Positions 42,852-51,563 of a stretch of DNA of 64,000 bases are shown piece after piece. The DNA is from Gloeotrichia echinulata CP02 (GTDB lineage: Bacteria; Cyanobacteriota; Cyanobacteriia; Cyanobacteriales; Nostocaceae): the NCBI GenBank assembly GCA_038087035.1, contig CP051187.1:2671001-2735000 (forward strand), read 5' to 3'. Position numbers and translations under genes: made by a program. The stretch's first letter is position 1; the number at the start of each line of letters is the position of its first letter. A model generated the notes under the pieces. The model searched no databases. It was not told where the DNA came from and worked only from the letters and a program-made list of their open reading frames with translations.

Positions 42852-43412
42852 ATGGAAATGTACATGAAAAAGCGCTTCAAGAGTCAATTTTTATTTTGCG
42901 ATCGCTGGTTAGATCGTCATGCAATTGTTCGCAACATGGAAGCCTTCCAAGACTTAATTGTTATTGTCTTGTGTTTAGGTTTATTTGCCGTAATGTTGTT
43001 ACAATTGTGGGGCATAGCTATTGCTATTACGCAGTCACTAGACTACAAAATAGTGACAGCAAAAATACTATTTGTGTTGATTTTGGTGGAATTATTTCGA
43101 CTCCTAATGGTTTACTTGCAAGAACATAGTATTTCTGTAGGAGTCGCAGTTGAAGTGACAATTGTATCTGTGCTGCGAGAAGTAGTTGTTCACGGTGCCC
43201 TAGAAATTTCCTCATTTCAGACAGCAGCAATTTGTGGTTTACTATTAATTTTAGGTGGGTTACTGGTAGTGTGTGCCAAAACCCCACACATGGATTGCAT
43301 CAGTGCTAATACTAAGTTGTGCCCAATTGTGTATCAAGGAAACCGAGAACGGCATAACGAGTTGGAATTTCAATATTCACATAATTGTGACGAAAAACTA
43401 CCTCGCGGATAA
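42852..43412 (+). CDS. PsiE family membrane protein
   Basis: From ATG 42852 (MEMYMKKRFKSQFLFCDRWLD) the protein has about 186 residues and four membrane helices: about 31-60, 68-88, 98-112 (less sure) and 118-138. The pattern EAFQDLIVIVLCLGLFAVMLL and VELFRLLMVYLQEHSISVGVAVEVTIVSVLREVV match the phosphate-starvation-inducible PsiE family. Function unknown. A second member lies at 59164. A hydrophilic tail with several Cys and His residues is unusual. Confidence 0.75.
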   Translation: MEMYMKKRFKSQFLFCDRWLDRHAIVRNMEAFQDLIVIVLCLGLFAVMLLQLWGIAIAITQSLDYKIVTAKILFVLILVELFRLLMVYLQEHSISVGVAVEVTIVSVLREVVVHGALEISSFQTAAICGLLLILGGLLVVCAKTPHMDCISANTKLCPIVYQGNRERHNELEFQYSHNCDEKLPRG

Positions 43413-43663
43413 TTCGGAATAGCCAACAGTAAGCAAGGGGAGTTAGGAGTTAGGAGTGGGTAAGGCCGGGTTAACGAGTAAATCTGTGGGTAGACTACAT
43501 TCAAAATAAACCCGCCCGTACACAAGTTAGAAATTTCGAGTTATTATTCTCCCCCTCTCCTCTCAATCCTCCCCATCCCCGCCCTTTCTTAAGCTTTTAG
43601 GTAGATGAATCATTCTTTTAGGGTGAGTAGAAATTAATTATCAACCTAAAAGCGGGTAAATTT

Positions 43664-43903
43664 ATGACTACTGGTAACGGACATTCTCAAGAGCCTATTA
43701 GCAACCTAGAGTATGATTTTATTACCGTGTTGCAGAACAAAGCCCAAGCAGTTAAAGCTTACGAACATTACATCAAAGATGCACAGGAAGTTAACTCTCA
43801 GCCCTGTATAGAATTGTTCCAAAAATTGCGGCAATCTGAAATTGAGCAAACACAAGAGATTCGCCACCATCTGCAACAAGTAATGCAACACGGTAAAATG
43901 TAA
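43664..43903 (+). CDS. Small helical hypothetical protein
   Basis: A 79-residue protein (MTTGNGHSQEPISNLEYDFITVLQ) predicted as two amphipathic helices, with YEHYIKDAQEVNSQPCIELFQKLRQSEIEQTQEIRHHLQQVM. The helix pair with E, H and Q residues is reminiscent of ferritin-like or hemerythrin-like small proteins, but no complete metal motif is seen. Alone on the plus strand. Family not recognised. Confidence 0.6.
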   Translation: MTTGNGHSQEPISNLEYDFITVLQNKAQAVKAYEHYIKDAQEVNSQPCIELFQKLRQSEIEQTQEIRHHLQQVMQHGKM

Positions 43904-43939
43904 AGTTGCTGATCGAGAAATAGCAAGCAGTATTTGCTA

Positions 43940-44815
43940 TCAGCTAGGCTGACTCTGGGCTGCTTGCTGGACTTGTTCCATACTCAAATCCAAAGCTTGT
44001 GCGATTTGTTCTACACTTAAACCCAATGCCAATAATCGGGGTACAGCTTCTAATTTAGCTTGTAGCTGACCTTCTTGGCGACCTTCTTGGCGACCTTCTT
44101 GGCGACCTTCTTGGCGACCTTCTTGGCGACCTTCTTGGCGACCTTCTTGCAAGCCGTCCTGCTTAATAGATTGATACATCCTCGTTTTTTTGAATTCCTC
44201 ATCAATACCCAACATTGCTGTCAACTCCTCTCTGCTAAGTCTTGTAAATTTGTACAACAGGATAGTTTCTATTAATTCTACAATTTGCTTTTTGGTCTTT
44301 TCATCTGTCAGTTCGCTTCTAGCCTGCAAGATTAATTGTCTACCCCGATCAACTGCTGTCTCTTCGCTTTCTATAATTAATTGCACAATTGCCAGTTGCA
44401 TTGAGTTTTCACCCACTGAACCTAACTCATCTAAATAAATGCGTTGGACCTGGGGACTGTCTAGCAATAAGCGATAGGGTATTTGGTCATCTGGGTCTAA
44501 ATTACGTTGAGGATAGATGACCACAGCACGCCAAAAGTTAACAGATGGGTTTTGGCGCAAGTAAAGAAATATTTCAGCAAAGAACCGTCTATAAAAATTG
44601 GTGTCTAGCTGAAACTGGACTTCAGCAAAGTAAAGGGGTTGATGTGTGCTTTGATTTGTGGGAATGAAAACACCATCAATACGGAACGCAGTGTCTTTGA
44701 GTTCAACAGACACGAACTCATAAGCGTTGGAATTGTCAGATGTTTCTCCAATAATGGCAAAAAATATACTGGGGAAAGCCTGGAATAAGTTATAGAAAAT
44801 TTTGTCGGTTTGCAC
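43940..44815 (-). CDS. Rpn/DUF2887-type nuclease-like protein with a GRQE tandem repeat
   Basis: A 291-residue protein of the PD-(D/E)XK-like Rpn group. The nuclease core is at the N-terminus: FYNLFQAFPSIFF, then DTAFRIDGVFIP with the Asp and LYFAEVQFQLD with the E-x-Q pair. An acidic middle region follows. Residues about 225-250 are six perfect repeats of Gly-Arg-Gln-Glu encoded by a 12-bp DNA unit. The C-terminal helix-turn-helix-like part (LGLSVEQIAQALDLSMEQVQQ) follows. Such proteins are linked to recombination, but the role here is unknown. Confidence 0.8.
   Translation of the reverse strand: MQTDKIFYNLFQAFPSIFFAIIGETSDNSNAYEFVSVELKDTAFRIDGVFIPTNQSTHQPLYFAEVQFQLDTNFYRRFFAEIFLYLRQNPSVNFWRAVVIYPQRNLDPDDQIPYRLLLDSPQVQRIYLDELGSVGENSMQLAIVQLIIESEETAVDRGRQLILQARSELTDEKTKKQIVELIETILLYKFTRLSREELTAMLGIDEEFKKTRMYQSIKQDGLQEGRQEGRQEGRQEGRQEGRQEGRQEGQLQAKLEAVPRLLALGLSVEQIAQALDLSMEQVQQAAQSQPS
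44071..44148. repeat. 12-bp tandem repeat within the Rpn-type gene
   Basis: Six exact copies of CTTCTTGGCGAC plus a partial seventh, coding for GRQE on the minus strand. Copy-number change would keep the reading frame. Confidence 0.95.
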
Positions 44816-45143
44816 GCTGGTGTTGACGGAGATTAAATTCTTTATTTAAAAAAATATCAAAAAATGGCGATCGCTTATATTTTCGTTTAACGGGACTTCT
44901 CTTCACCCCGCTTTCCTAAAGCATTTTAAGTCCAAATTAGTGGCAACTTGTATTAGCAGGATTTTGCATATTCCTTTGGGTATATTTTAAATAAAATTAG
45001 CTTATAAAGAGCTAAAATAAGCATTTATTATGTAAAAGCAAAGGCTGGCGTGAATTTAAGCGTTGTAACTCCCGTTCTTTAGGGATAACATGGAAAAGAA
45101 TTCCGTATCGGCTTTTTATAGTGCATTTGGGGACAGTTATTTT
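44816..45143. other. Divergent upstream region of the Rpn-type gene and remA
   Basis: AT-rich, with no convincing gene. A frame starting at 45090 leads into remA but the true remA start is 45144. TTAAGTCCAAATTAGTGGCAACTT near 44927 shows no clear motif. Confidence 0.4.
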
Positions 45144-45410
45144 ATGGAAATTCAGTTAATCAATATCGGGTTCGGTAACATCGTTTCTGCCAATCGAGTA
45201 GTAGCCATTGTTAGTCCAGAATCGGCTCCGATTAAGCGGATCATAACCGATGCAAGAGACAGAGGTCAGCTAATTGATGCAACTTACGGTCGCCGGACTA
45301 GGGCTGTAATTATCACTGATTCTAGCCACGTAATTCTGTCGGCGATTCAACCGGAAACGGTAGCGAATCGCTTTGTGGTTTCCCGTGAGCATCAGAATGT
45401 AGATAATTAA
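45144..45410 (+). CDS. remA: RemA/DUF370 family DNA-binding protein
   Basis: From ATG 45144 the product is 88 residues: MEIQLINIGFGNIVSANRVVAIVSPESAPIKRIITDARDRGQLIDATYGRRTRAVIITDS. This is the complete DUF370/RemA signature. In Bacillus, RemA activates extracellular-matrix genes; the cyanobacterial role is not established. It sits 173 bp upstream of gmk, a pairing common across bacteria. Confidence 0.92.
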   Translation: MEIQLINIGFGNIVSANRVVAIVSPESAPIKRIITDARDRGQLIDATYGRRTRAVIITDSSHVILSAIQPETVANRFVVSREHQNVDN

Positions 45411-45583
45411 CTAGGGGTGGGTCAAAAGCCCTATCCTTTTGGCACCATATAGCAGTACCATGTGAAATAGACGATTTTTCTGTCACCCGTGCTACAAATT
45501 CTTTAGTCAATAGTTGCTTGGGCAACGAACATAAGACTAATGGCTAATGAATAATGTCTATTGATAATTCACAGGTTTAGCGG

Positions 45584-46183
45584 ATGATGCAAGTTCTACC
45601 CATCCAGATTGGTGCCACTACTCAAGAATCCCCGCCTCTAGGTAGGCTAATCGTTCTCACCGGCCCTAGTGGGGTCGGTAAAGGAACTTTATTGCGATCG
45701 CTCTTGCAGCGTCATCCGGATCTATATTATTCTGTATCCGCGACGACGCGCTCTCCCCGCCCTGGGGAAGTAAATGGGAAACATTATTACTTTATTGCTC
45801 GCAGCAAGTTTGAACAATTGGTTGCTCAAGGCGAATTCTTGGAATGGGCGGAATTTGCTGGTAATTATTACGGCACCCCTCGTGAAGCTGTACTTAACCA
45901 GGTTCAGTCTGGCAAGTTAGTGGTGCTAGAAATTGAACTAGAAGGTGCAAGACAAATTTGCACTTCCTTTCCTGACGCCCTGACCATTTTTATTTTGCCG
46001 CCTTCCTTTAATGAATTGGAAAAACGGATACGTGGTCGCGGACAAGACTCCGAAGAAGCGATCGCCCGTCGTCTAAATCTTGCCCAGGAAGAAATAAACG
46101 CTGCAAATGAATTTAATCTTCAAATCGTGAATGACGATTTTGAAACCGCGTTAAATACAATCGAGGCAGCTTTATTTGCATAA
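45584..46183 (+). CDS. gmk: Guanylate kinase
   Basis: A 199-residue enzyme phosphorylating GMP to GDP. The P-loop is LTGPSGVGKGTLL (about 25-37). The GMP-binding region is SVSATTRSPRPGEVNGKHYYF (about 50-70), with EFLEWAEFAGNYYGTP (about 81-96) and the lid RGRGQDSEEAIARRL (about 149-163). Complete and typical in length. Confidence 0.96.
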   Translation: MMQVLPIQIGATTQESPPLGRLIVLTGPSGVGKGTLLRSLLQRHPDLYYSVSATTRSPRPGEVNGKHYYFIARSKFEQLVAQGEFLEWAEFAGNYYGTPREAVLNQVQSGKLVVLEIELEGARQICTSFPDALTIFILPPSFNELEKRIRGRGQDSEEAIARRLNLAQEEINAANEFNLQIVNDDFETALNTIEAALFA

Positions 46184-46333
46184 TTGGGCTGGGGAACTGC
46201 AACTGCTGAAAATGAGCAGGAAATAACTAAGGACACATAGAAAGAACTATGGCTTTCTGCGTGTATTTTCCTCTAATAACCCGTTAGGAGGAGGGAGTCA
46301 AGAGTTTCCTCACTCCCTACTCCTAACAACTAA

Positions 46334-46852
46334 TTAACCTACCAGACCTTGAATTAGTCCTAGATTAATAGTCAAAAAGTAAGCGACTAGCGCACCACCA
46401 ATACCACCAATTAAGAAAGCACTGGCGAAATTATTCCAGCCTTCTTTGGAGGTAAAAGCATCCGGAGTATTGGGTACAGTAACACTGGCAAGTGCTTTAG
46501 GAGGATTGCTGTTGGCATACAAGGATAGGCACGCGGTGAGAACCACAACCAAACCGATGCTTCCCAATAAGCCAGCTAAATTAGCGCTAGATGTATCCCG
46601 CAGGGGACCCAATTTAGCAAACGGACCAAACAGCAAGTAACCGTGAGCTTGGCCAATCTCCAGTCCCCGTCTGAAAGGAGTTAAACCAGGGCGATAGGCA
46701 GGTAAGTTATTAATGAACCACTTCACAAAGGGAGAAGAATTAACTGGAGTTTCCAGGTTACCTATCTGGGGATTTCCTCCTGCTGGAAACACAACTTCCC
46801 GATTTCTGGGGTCGCTGGCGAGGTTTTTTGATGCATTTACTGCTTGCGCCAT
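46334..46852 (-). CDS. psaL: PsaL, photosystem I reaction centre subunit XI
   Basis: A 172-residue PSI subunit with three membrane helices. The N-terminal stroma part (PQIGNLETPVNSS) precedes NLPAYRPGLTPFRRGLEIGQAHGYLLFGPFAKLGPLR, the chlorophyll-binding core. PsaL mediates PSI oligomer contacts. It is the last gene in the order psaF-psaJ-psaL. No psaI gene is adjacent. The length and a TSKEGWNNF loop agree with Nostocales PsaL. Confidence 0.96.
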   Translation of the reverse strand: MAQAVNASKNLASDPRNREVVFPAGGNPQIGNLETPVNSSPFVKWFINNLPAYRPGLTPFRRGLEIGQAHGYLLFGPFAKLGPLRDTSSANLAGLLGSIGLVVVLTACLSLYANSNPPKALASVTVPNTPDAFTSKEGWNNFASAFLIGGIGGALVAYFLTINLGLIQGLVG

Positions 46853-46998
46853 ATTTTATGTTCGCCTCTAACTCTAAATTAGAATGTCTGATTATCTATT
46901 TGAGTGTTGGCTTTAACTAAATTAAGCCAAGGGGCATAATTACATTATTTAAGCACAAAACCACACACTCAAATTGCTAAAATCCAGCTTGCAATTGC

Positions 46999-47145
46999 TT
47001 ACAAGGGGTGGAAAAGCAGATCGGGGAAAAAGCGGTTAAATTCAATCAAAATACCCGCTGTAATTGTCAACCAGATGGTAGTGATCACAGGTGCTGTGGT
47101 CAGAAACTTCACAAAATGAGATGTTTGGTCGCCTTTGTCTGCCAT
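46999..47145 (-). CDS. psaJ: PsaJ, photosystem I reaction centre subunit IX
   Basis: A 48-residue single-helix protein, too short for usual gene scans. It reads MADKGDQTSHFVKFLTTAP, then VITTIWLTITAGILIEFNRF, then FPDLLFHPL. This is PsaJ, which stabilises PsaF and binds chlorophyll and carotenoid. It lies 43 bp after the psaF stop and 146 bp before the psaL start on the same strand. Confidence 0.95.
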   Translation of the reverse strand: MADKGDQTSHFVKFLTTAPVITTIWLTITAGILIEFNRFFPDLLFHPL

Positions 47146-47188
47146 AGAATTAGTCTCCAAAACAAGTGAATGGGTTAAACAGAATTAG

Positions 47189-47683
47189 TTAGCGTGGGGA
47201 AACAGTGATTTCTGAATCCTTGGCTGTTAATTCGCCGGACAAGAATTCCTTGACAGCTGCTACTGGCCAAGCAAAGCCTGTAGCGATGATTGGTAACGCC
47301 ACAGCCAGATCGATTTGAATTTCTTTTTGTTCGGTGTCAGATCCTTTCTGGATAGCTTGCAGATAGGCGCGACCTACCCAACCAATCCAACCAGTAATAT
47401 ACAGAAACAGAATGCTGGGAATGAGGAAGTCTCCAGCACGATCAAGACGACCATCAACAATCAAGTGAGGATAACCCTCAGGTCCGCACAGCGCCTGAGA
47501 ATAACGTTCAAATCGCTTTTTACCACCTTCGGGATCAGCGGTAGTGTTCCGGGCATTTGCTGCCAATTCCTGAAATGCAGGAGAGTCTTTACAAGGTACA
47601 AGGTCAGCTCCCAGGGCTTTTGCTTCTGGGGCAAAGTTGAACCAAAGACTCACAGCTAACAGCAAAGCAAACAATCGTCTCAT
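47189..47683 (-). CDS. psaF: PsaF, photosystem I reaction centre subunit III
   Basis: From ATG 47683 the precursor has 164 residues. A lumen-targeting signal (MRRLFALLLAVSLWFNFAPEAKA) precedes mature ADLVPCKDSPAFQE. Two conserved Cys (VPCKD, ALCGPEGYPHL) form a disulfide, and membrane helices lie at about 89-110 and 128-150. PsaF docks plastocyanin or cytochrome c6 weakly in cyanobacteria. It is first in the psaF-psaJ-psaL cluster. Confidence 0.96.
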   Translation of the reverse strand: MRRLFALLLAVSLWFNFAPEAKALGADLVPCKDSPAFQELAANARNTTADPEGGKKRFERYSQALCGPEGYPHLIVDGRLDRAGDFLIPSILFLYITGWIGWVGRAYLQAIQKGSDTEQKEIQIDLAVALPIIATGFAWPVAAVKEFLSGELTAKDSEITVSPR

Positions 47684-47973
47684 GAAGTTGTTTCCTTTTA
47701 TTACAAAACAAAAAGTTTTTTGTACAAAACGAAGCGGCTTGTACAATCTTTAATTTGCATAACTAGGAAGTCATCATACTCTTGGGCGGGAACCGAGTAA
47801 AGTTTAAGTAAATAAAAGTTAAAGCTTCTCAAACAATTCCCTCTCCAGTAGCCAGTGCTAATTCATGGGCTAGAGTATAAAAAATGCCTAATGTATGATT
47901 TCTTACCCCACTATGGGTGTAAGTCCTTCCGCCCCTACTCACTCCTAACTCCTAACTCATTTAACAACTGACA

Positions 47974-49023
47974 ATGCCAACCGTTTTAGCGATAGAGACT
48001 AGTTGTGATGAAACTGCTGTAGCGATTGTTAACAATCGACAAGTGTATAGCAGCCTGATAGCTTCACAAATTCCCATCCATCAGCAGTATGGCGGAGTAG
48101 TGCCAGAAGTCGCCTCGCGCCAGCACTTGGAAACAATCAATGAGTTAATCGCCCAAGCCTTGGAACAGAGCCATATAGGCTGGGATCACATTCATGGCAT
48201 AGCAGCCACCTGTGCCCCAGGACTAGTAGGAGCGCTGTTAGTGGGGTTAACCGCAGCCAAAACCTTAGCGATGGTACATAAAAAGCCGTTTTTGGGAGTT
48301 CACCACCTCGAAGGTCACATTTACGCAACTTACTTGAGTGAACCGAATTTAAATCCCCCTTTTCTTAGCTTACTGGTTTCCGGCGGACATACAAGCTTGA
48401 TTTACGTCAAGGATTGTGGTATATACGAAACCCTAGGTCAAACCCGTGATGATGCTGCAGGCGAAGCCTTTGATAAAGTAGCGCGGTTGTTAAAACTGGG
48501 ATACCCCGGTGGTCCAGTAATTGACAGACTGGCACAACAAGGAAATCCCCAAGCCTTCACCCTGCCATTGGGCAAAGTTTCCCTACCCAGTGGGGGATAT
48601 CATCCCTATGATGGGAGTTTTAGCGGCTTAAAGACAGCAGTGCTGCGTTTAGTGCAGCAATTAGAGAAAGAACAGGGAGAAGTGCCGATCGCTGATTTAG
48701 CAGCCAGCTTCCAAGAAACCGTAGCGCGATCGCTCACCAAAAAGGCGATCGCCTGTGCCCTCGATTATGGTTTAGACACCATTACGGTTGGTGGTGGGGT
48801 AGCCGCTAACAGTGGACTAAGAAAACATTTACAAATAGCAGCAACGCAGCATAACCTCCGAGTCATCTTCCCACCCCTCAAATTTTGTACCGATAACGCC
48901 GCCATGATCGCCTGCGCCGCCGCAGAACATCTTTCCCTAGGTCATACCTCTGGTCTAGACCTAGGCGTTGAATCTAGACTATCCCTGACCCAGGTGATGA
49001 AGTTATATCAATCTGACAAATGA
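47974..49023 (+). CDS. tsaD: TsaD, tRNA N6-threonylcarbamoyladenosine transferase subunit
   Basis: A 349-residue ASKHA-fold protein. TVLAIETSCDETAVAIV is the N-terminal phosphate-binding strand. The metal-binding His pair is in GVHHLEGHIYATYL (about 108-121). VSGGHTSL, TRDDAAGEAFDKVARLL and VGGGVAANSGLR follow, and the C-terminus contains FCTDNAAMIACAA. It transfers the threonylcarbamoyl group onto A37 of ANN-reading tRNAs. It is divergent from psaF and overlaps the hydrolase gene at the 3' end by 16 bp. Confidence 0.97.
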   Translation: MPTVLAIETSCDETAVAIVNNRQVYSSLIASQIPIHQQYGGVVPEVASRQHLETINELIAQALEQSHIGWDHIHGIAATCAPGLVGALLVGLTAAKTLAMVHKKPFLGVHHLEGHIYATYLSEPNLNPPFLSLLVSGGHTSLIYVKDCGIYETLGQTRDDAAGEAFDKVARLLKLGYPGGPVIDRLAQQGNPQAFTLPLGKVSLPSGGYHPYDGSFSGLKTAVLRLVQQLEKEQGEVPIADLAASFQETVARSLTKKAIACALDYGLDTITVGGGVAANSGLRKHLQIAATQHNLRVIFPPLKFCTDNAAMIACAAAEHLSLGHTSGLDLGVESRLSLTQVMKLYQSDK

Positions 49024-49928
49024 CAACTGACAATTGCGCGAACATGACGAGCAACGGCATCGGGTTGTTCTAACATTGCCAAGTGTCCACAATCAGGAAT
49101 TTCAATCACATTGTCGCCAGAATATTGAAAAAGTGGGTGAAAGCTAGCTAAATGGCGAACATACTTCGGTTCCATCACCTTGTCTTGGGCACCAGCCAAA
49201 AAATAAACTGGTTGCTTAAGTTGAGAGACTAGTTCAGGTAAGCGGTTAATTTCTTCCTCAGTCGTCGAGTCTAGGAGCGTTCCCAGAGCAGCTTCAGGGT
49301 CAGCCACGACAAAATCAATCACTCGCTGACGCGCCCAAGAGCGCTCTAGCGGATGTACCACACTAGCTCTGGTAAACAGCAAATCAATCCAAGGTATTTG
49401 AGAAAGCCAGCGAGGTCGCACTTGTAAAAATCTCTGCCCCGCCGAACGAAACTGCTCAAACGCTTCTTTAAGATAAATGCCACCCCCAGCATTGATACAG
49501 ATGACTCCCTTAACACAATCAGGCATCTGAGCCGCCGCCTTGAGGGCAATTGTACCTCCCAAGGAGTGCCCAATCAGCCAAGCACTGGTAATATTCATCT
49601 GTTGCAGCAGCAAAGCTAAATCCTGAGCATAGGCAGCTGGAGTATAAACAGAATCGAAGGGTGAACCAACTGCACTACTCGAACTGCGATTTAGTTGGAC
49701 AGAACTTTCTCCCAGACTAAAATCGGTTTCTGGTTGGGACTGAGATTCACCAAAACCCCGTAAATCATACGATAGGCACTGTAAATCTACTGACAGACGG
49801 GAAATCACAGGCTGCCAGTATCCACGGCTATTGAGCCAACCGTGGATAAAAACTAAAGCATGGGGGTATGACGTGGGAGCCGTTAGCTCGTATGCGTGTG
49901 GAACGCCCAAGATTTCTATGGTTGCCAT
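49008..49928 (-). CDS. Alpha/beta hydrolase
   Basis: A 306-residue alpha/beta hydrolase. The oxyanion loop is LVFIHGWLNSRGYW (about 25-38), the nucleophile elbow is AWLIGHSLGGTIALK (about 115-129), and the C-terminal His is in IEIPDCGHLAMLEQPD (about 276-291). The acid is likely the Asp in FLAGAQDKVMEP. The substrate is unknown. A MITE lies just upstream, in the divergent interval. Confidence 0.88.
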   Translation of the reverse strand: MATIEILGVPHAYELTAPTSYPHALVFIHGWLNSRGYWQPVISRLSVDLQCLSYDLRGFGESQSQPETDFSLGESSVQLNRSSSSAVGSPFDSVYTPAAYAQDLALLLQQMNITSAWLIGHSLGGTIALKAAAQMPDCVKGVICINAGGGIYLKEAFEQFRSAGQRFLQVRPRWLSQIPWIDLLFTRASVVHPLERSWARQRVIDFVVADPEAALGTLLDSTTEEEINRLPELVSQLKQPVYFLAGAQDKVMEPKYVRHLASFHPLFQYSGDNVIEIPDCGHLAMLEQPDAVARHVRAIVSCHLSD

Positions 49929-49961
49929 ACCTATATCGTACCCTCAAGGGTGGGTCTGACT

Positions 49962-50090
49962 CAATACTGCGTAGGATTTGCAGGGGAGGCAGGGGAAGCA
50001 GGGGAGGCAAAACTCAACGCCAGCCTCCATTTCTCCCCCTGCTCCAAGAGCTTGCCTCAACCAAGAAATTCCAAAACCTACGCAGTATTG
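49962..50090. mobile_element. 129-bp MITE, copy 1, with 10-bp target duplication
   Basis: The ends are CAATACTGCGTAGG and its complement. They are flanked by perfect direct repeats GGGTCTGACT (49952-49961 and 50091-50100). The interior is rich in GCAGGGGAGG-type triplets. The second copy (59807-59944) is in the opposite orientation. No transposase is encoded. Confidence 0.92.
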
Positions 50091-50131
50091 GGGTCTGACT
50101 AAATACAGTCACTCCAAACTCCTCACTTTTT

Positions 50132-50851
50132 TTATTTCCCCAACAACCGTTGTCGCACTCCTTCAGCAATTTTGTGCCCCAGGTATTCAGGAATGAGACT
50201 TTCATTTGGTCCCAATAAGTAAAGAATTAACCTTGTACGTCCTCGCCAAACCAGCAAATTAGCATTGACTACTAGCAGGTCTTCCTGCCAGATGGCGTAC
50301 ATCACTTTGTAAAATATTCCTGGTTGATTATCAGCTTCAATTACTAAGGCAGGAAGATGAAAGACTGGATCGACATAGAACTCTGTCTGTACCTGTTCTA
50401 AGCCAGCATCAAGATTGAATTCGACTGCCAACATCTCTTCTACCTCAAATCGCCCTCCTAGCGCCTCACGAATGGCGCGACAAACGTTTTCTGCGGTTTT
50501 CTCGGTCAAGGCTTTGCTACCACGAGATACCAACAGTTTGATAAACACTAGCATTGGCGGTCGAATCTGACCGTATAGACTTAAACCGTGGATAGTTAGC
50601 CCGTAAGCCGCCAGGACACCAAAAATATCGCTGAGGAGAAAAGACTGGTTGCGGTAGGCAAAATGCAGGGCACTTTTGCTACCTTCCGGTTTCAGCTCGA
50701 TCACCGCGCGTCTGGTTTTATAGAGGCGATAGGCTAGGCGTAAATTTTGCAGTTGAATCTCACTGCTGACAAATTGCTCATAAAACTGGGGAAAGGCTCG
50801 GTTAAAGCGCTTTAGAAGTTCCAGTGTCGAAGATTTTAAACCAGAAGCCAT
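50132..50851 (-). CDS. ACT-domain-like protein
   Basis: A 239-residue soluble protein. Two segments look like ACT folds of the kind found in GlnD and RelA: AYRNQSFLLSDIFGVLAAYGLTIHGLSLYG (about 65-94) and LVIEADNQPGIFYKVMYAIWQEDLLVVNANLLVWRGR (about 168-204). ACT domains bind small ligands such as amino acids. No catalytic domain is attached. The family appears cyanobacterial; function unknown. Confidence 0.65.
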   Translation of the reverse strand: MASGLKSSTLELLKRFNRAFPQFYEQFVSSEIQLQNLRLAYRLYKTRRAVIELKPEGSKSALHFAYRNQSFLLSDIFGVLAAYGLTIHGLSLYGQIRPPMLVFIKLLVSRGSKALTEKTAENVCRAIREALGGRFEVEEMLAVEFNLDAGLEQVQTEFYVDPVFHLPALVIEADNQPGIFYKVMYAIWQEDLLVVNANLLVWRGRTRLILYLLGPNESLIPEYLGHKIAEGVRQRLLGK

Positions 50852-51022
50852 CGTTCGGGGTAAGACTCGCTTGCTTTGTTGAACCTAAAGCTCAAGATGG
50901 TGTTAAAAACATTCAATCAATTTATCCTCAAAAATGGTAAAATGGTTATTCATACTAGACTAAAGACTGTTGCGTTGTCTTAAACAGGTGAAAAACATCT
51001 TAATTGCTACTCATAAACCAAC
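50852..51022. other. Upstream region of the ACT-like gene
   Basis: Mostly AT-rich sequence; no motif was recognised. It leads into the MITE-like element at 51023. Confidence 0.35.
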
Positions 51023-51156
51023 AGGACTTACGCGGCGAGGCTATTCCTGGGCATTGGGCATTGGGCATTGGGCATTGGTTAATTTTTCGGTCTCTATGCC
51101 CCATACCCCATGCCCAATCCAAACCCTTGATTTTTCCTAACTCATGCGTAAGTCCT
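51023..51156. mobile_element. Short element with AGGACTTACGC inverted ends
   Basis: The inverted ends are AGGACTTACGC (51023-51033) and GCGTAAGTCCT (51146-51156). The interior has four GCATTGG units, then CCCCATACCCCATGCCC. Half-ends of the same family appear near 13014 (TAGGACTTACGCA). It lies immediately upstream of the TnpB relic, which it may have interrupted. Confidence 0.6.
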
Positions 51157-51164
51157 AACCAAGT

Positions 51165-51281
51165 GGAACCAAAAAAGAAACACTCACCTTGAATGAGCGA
51201 GTGTTTGAATGTGGTAACTGCGGCTTGATGATTGACCGAGATTTAAACGCAGCAATCAATTTGAGTCAAGCTGTCAGTTAG
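51165..51281 (+). pseudogene. C-terminal relic of TnpB (with zinc-finger half)
   Basis: The frame encodes GTKKETLTLNERVFECGNCG followed by LMIDRDLNAAINLSQAVS and a stop. This is the second CxxC knuckle plus the RuvC-III aspartate region of a canonical IS605 TnpB. Everything upstream is missing, cut by the inverted-repeat element that ends at 51156. Unlike the TnpB at 22857, this one belongs to the zinc-finger-containing group. Confidence 0.85.
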
Positions 51282-51432
51282 ACAGTTTTAGCCTGTGGAC
51301 TGGTTAACGCCGACGTTGCCAGAATGTTCGCTCTTAGCGTTCCCGGAGGGTAGCAGGAAGTAAGCATCAAACTACATAACATGAGTAGATTTGTCTATTT
51401 GTGAGTAGTTATGAATAGGTCTTATGTAACGG
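51282..51432 (+). mobile_element. IS605-type right end / omega-RNA region, copy 2
   Basis: Directly after the TnpB stop, this shares most of its sequence with 14095-14226 and ends at the same ...TATGTAACGG boundary. It carries one extra segment (about 29 bp, TGTTCGCTCTTAGCGTTCCC and following) after CCAGAA, which resembles the CGTAGC-type dispersed repeats. Confidence 0.65.
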
Positions 51433-51496
51433 TATGTCAAAACAAAATGCTAAAGTTGAAAGGAAGTTCTGGCGGCATTGAGAAATGCACCAGAAG

Positions 51497-51531
51497 CCTA
51501 CACCCTATTTGGTACTCCAAATCGGTGTAGG
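51497..51531. repeat. CCTACACC hairpin repeat
   Basis: A perfect 8-bp stem CCTACACC / GGTGTAGG with a 19-nt loop, one of four members of this hairpin family in the window. Confidence 0.7.
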
Positions 51532-51563
51532 TAGTTCACTTATACTACCCGAACCACGTCGGC

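Noticed and set aside
42794..43129. 111-codon frame overlapping the PsiE-like gene
   Set aside because: It is in another frame of a well-supported membrane protein and has biased composition typical of a shadow.
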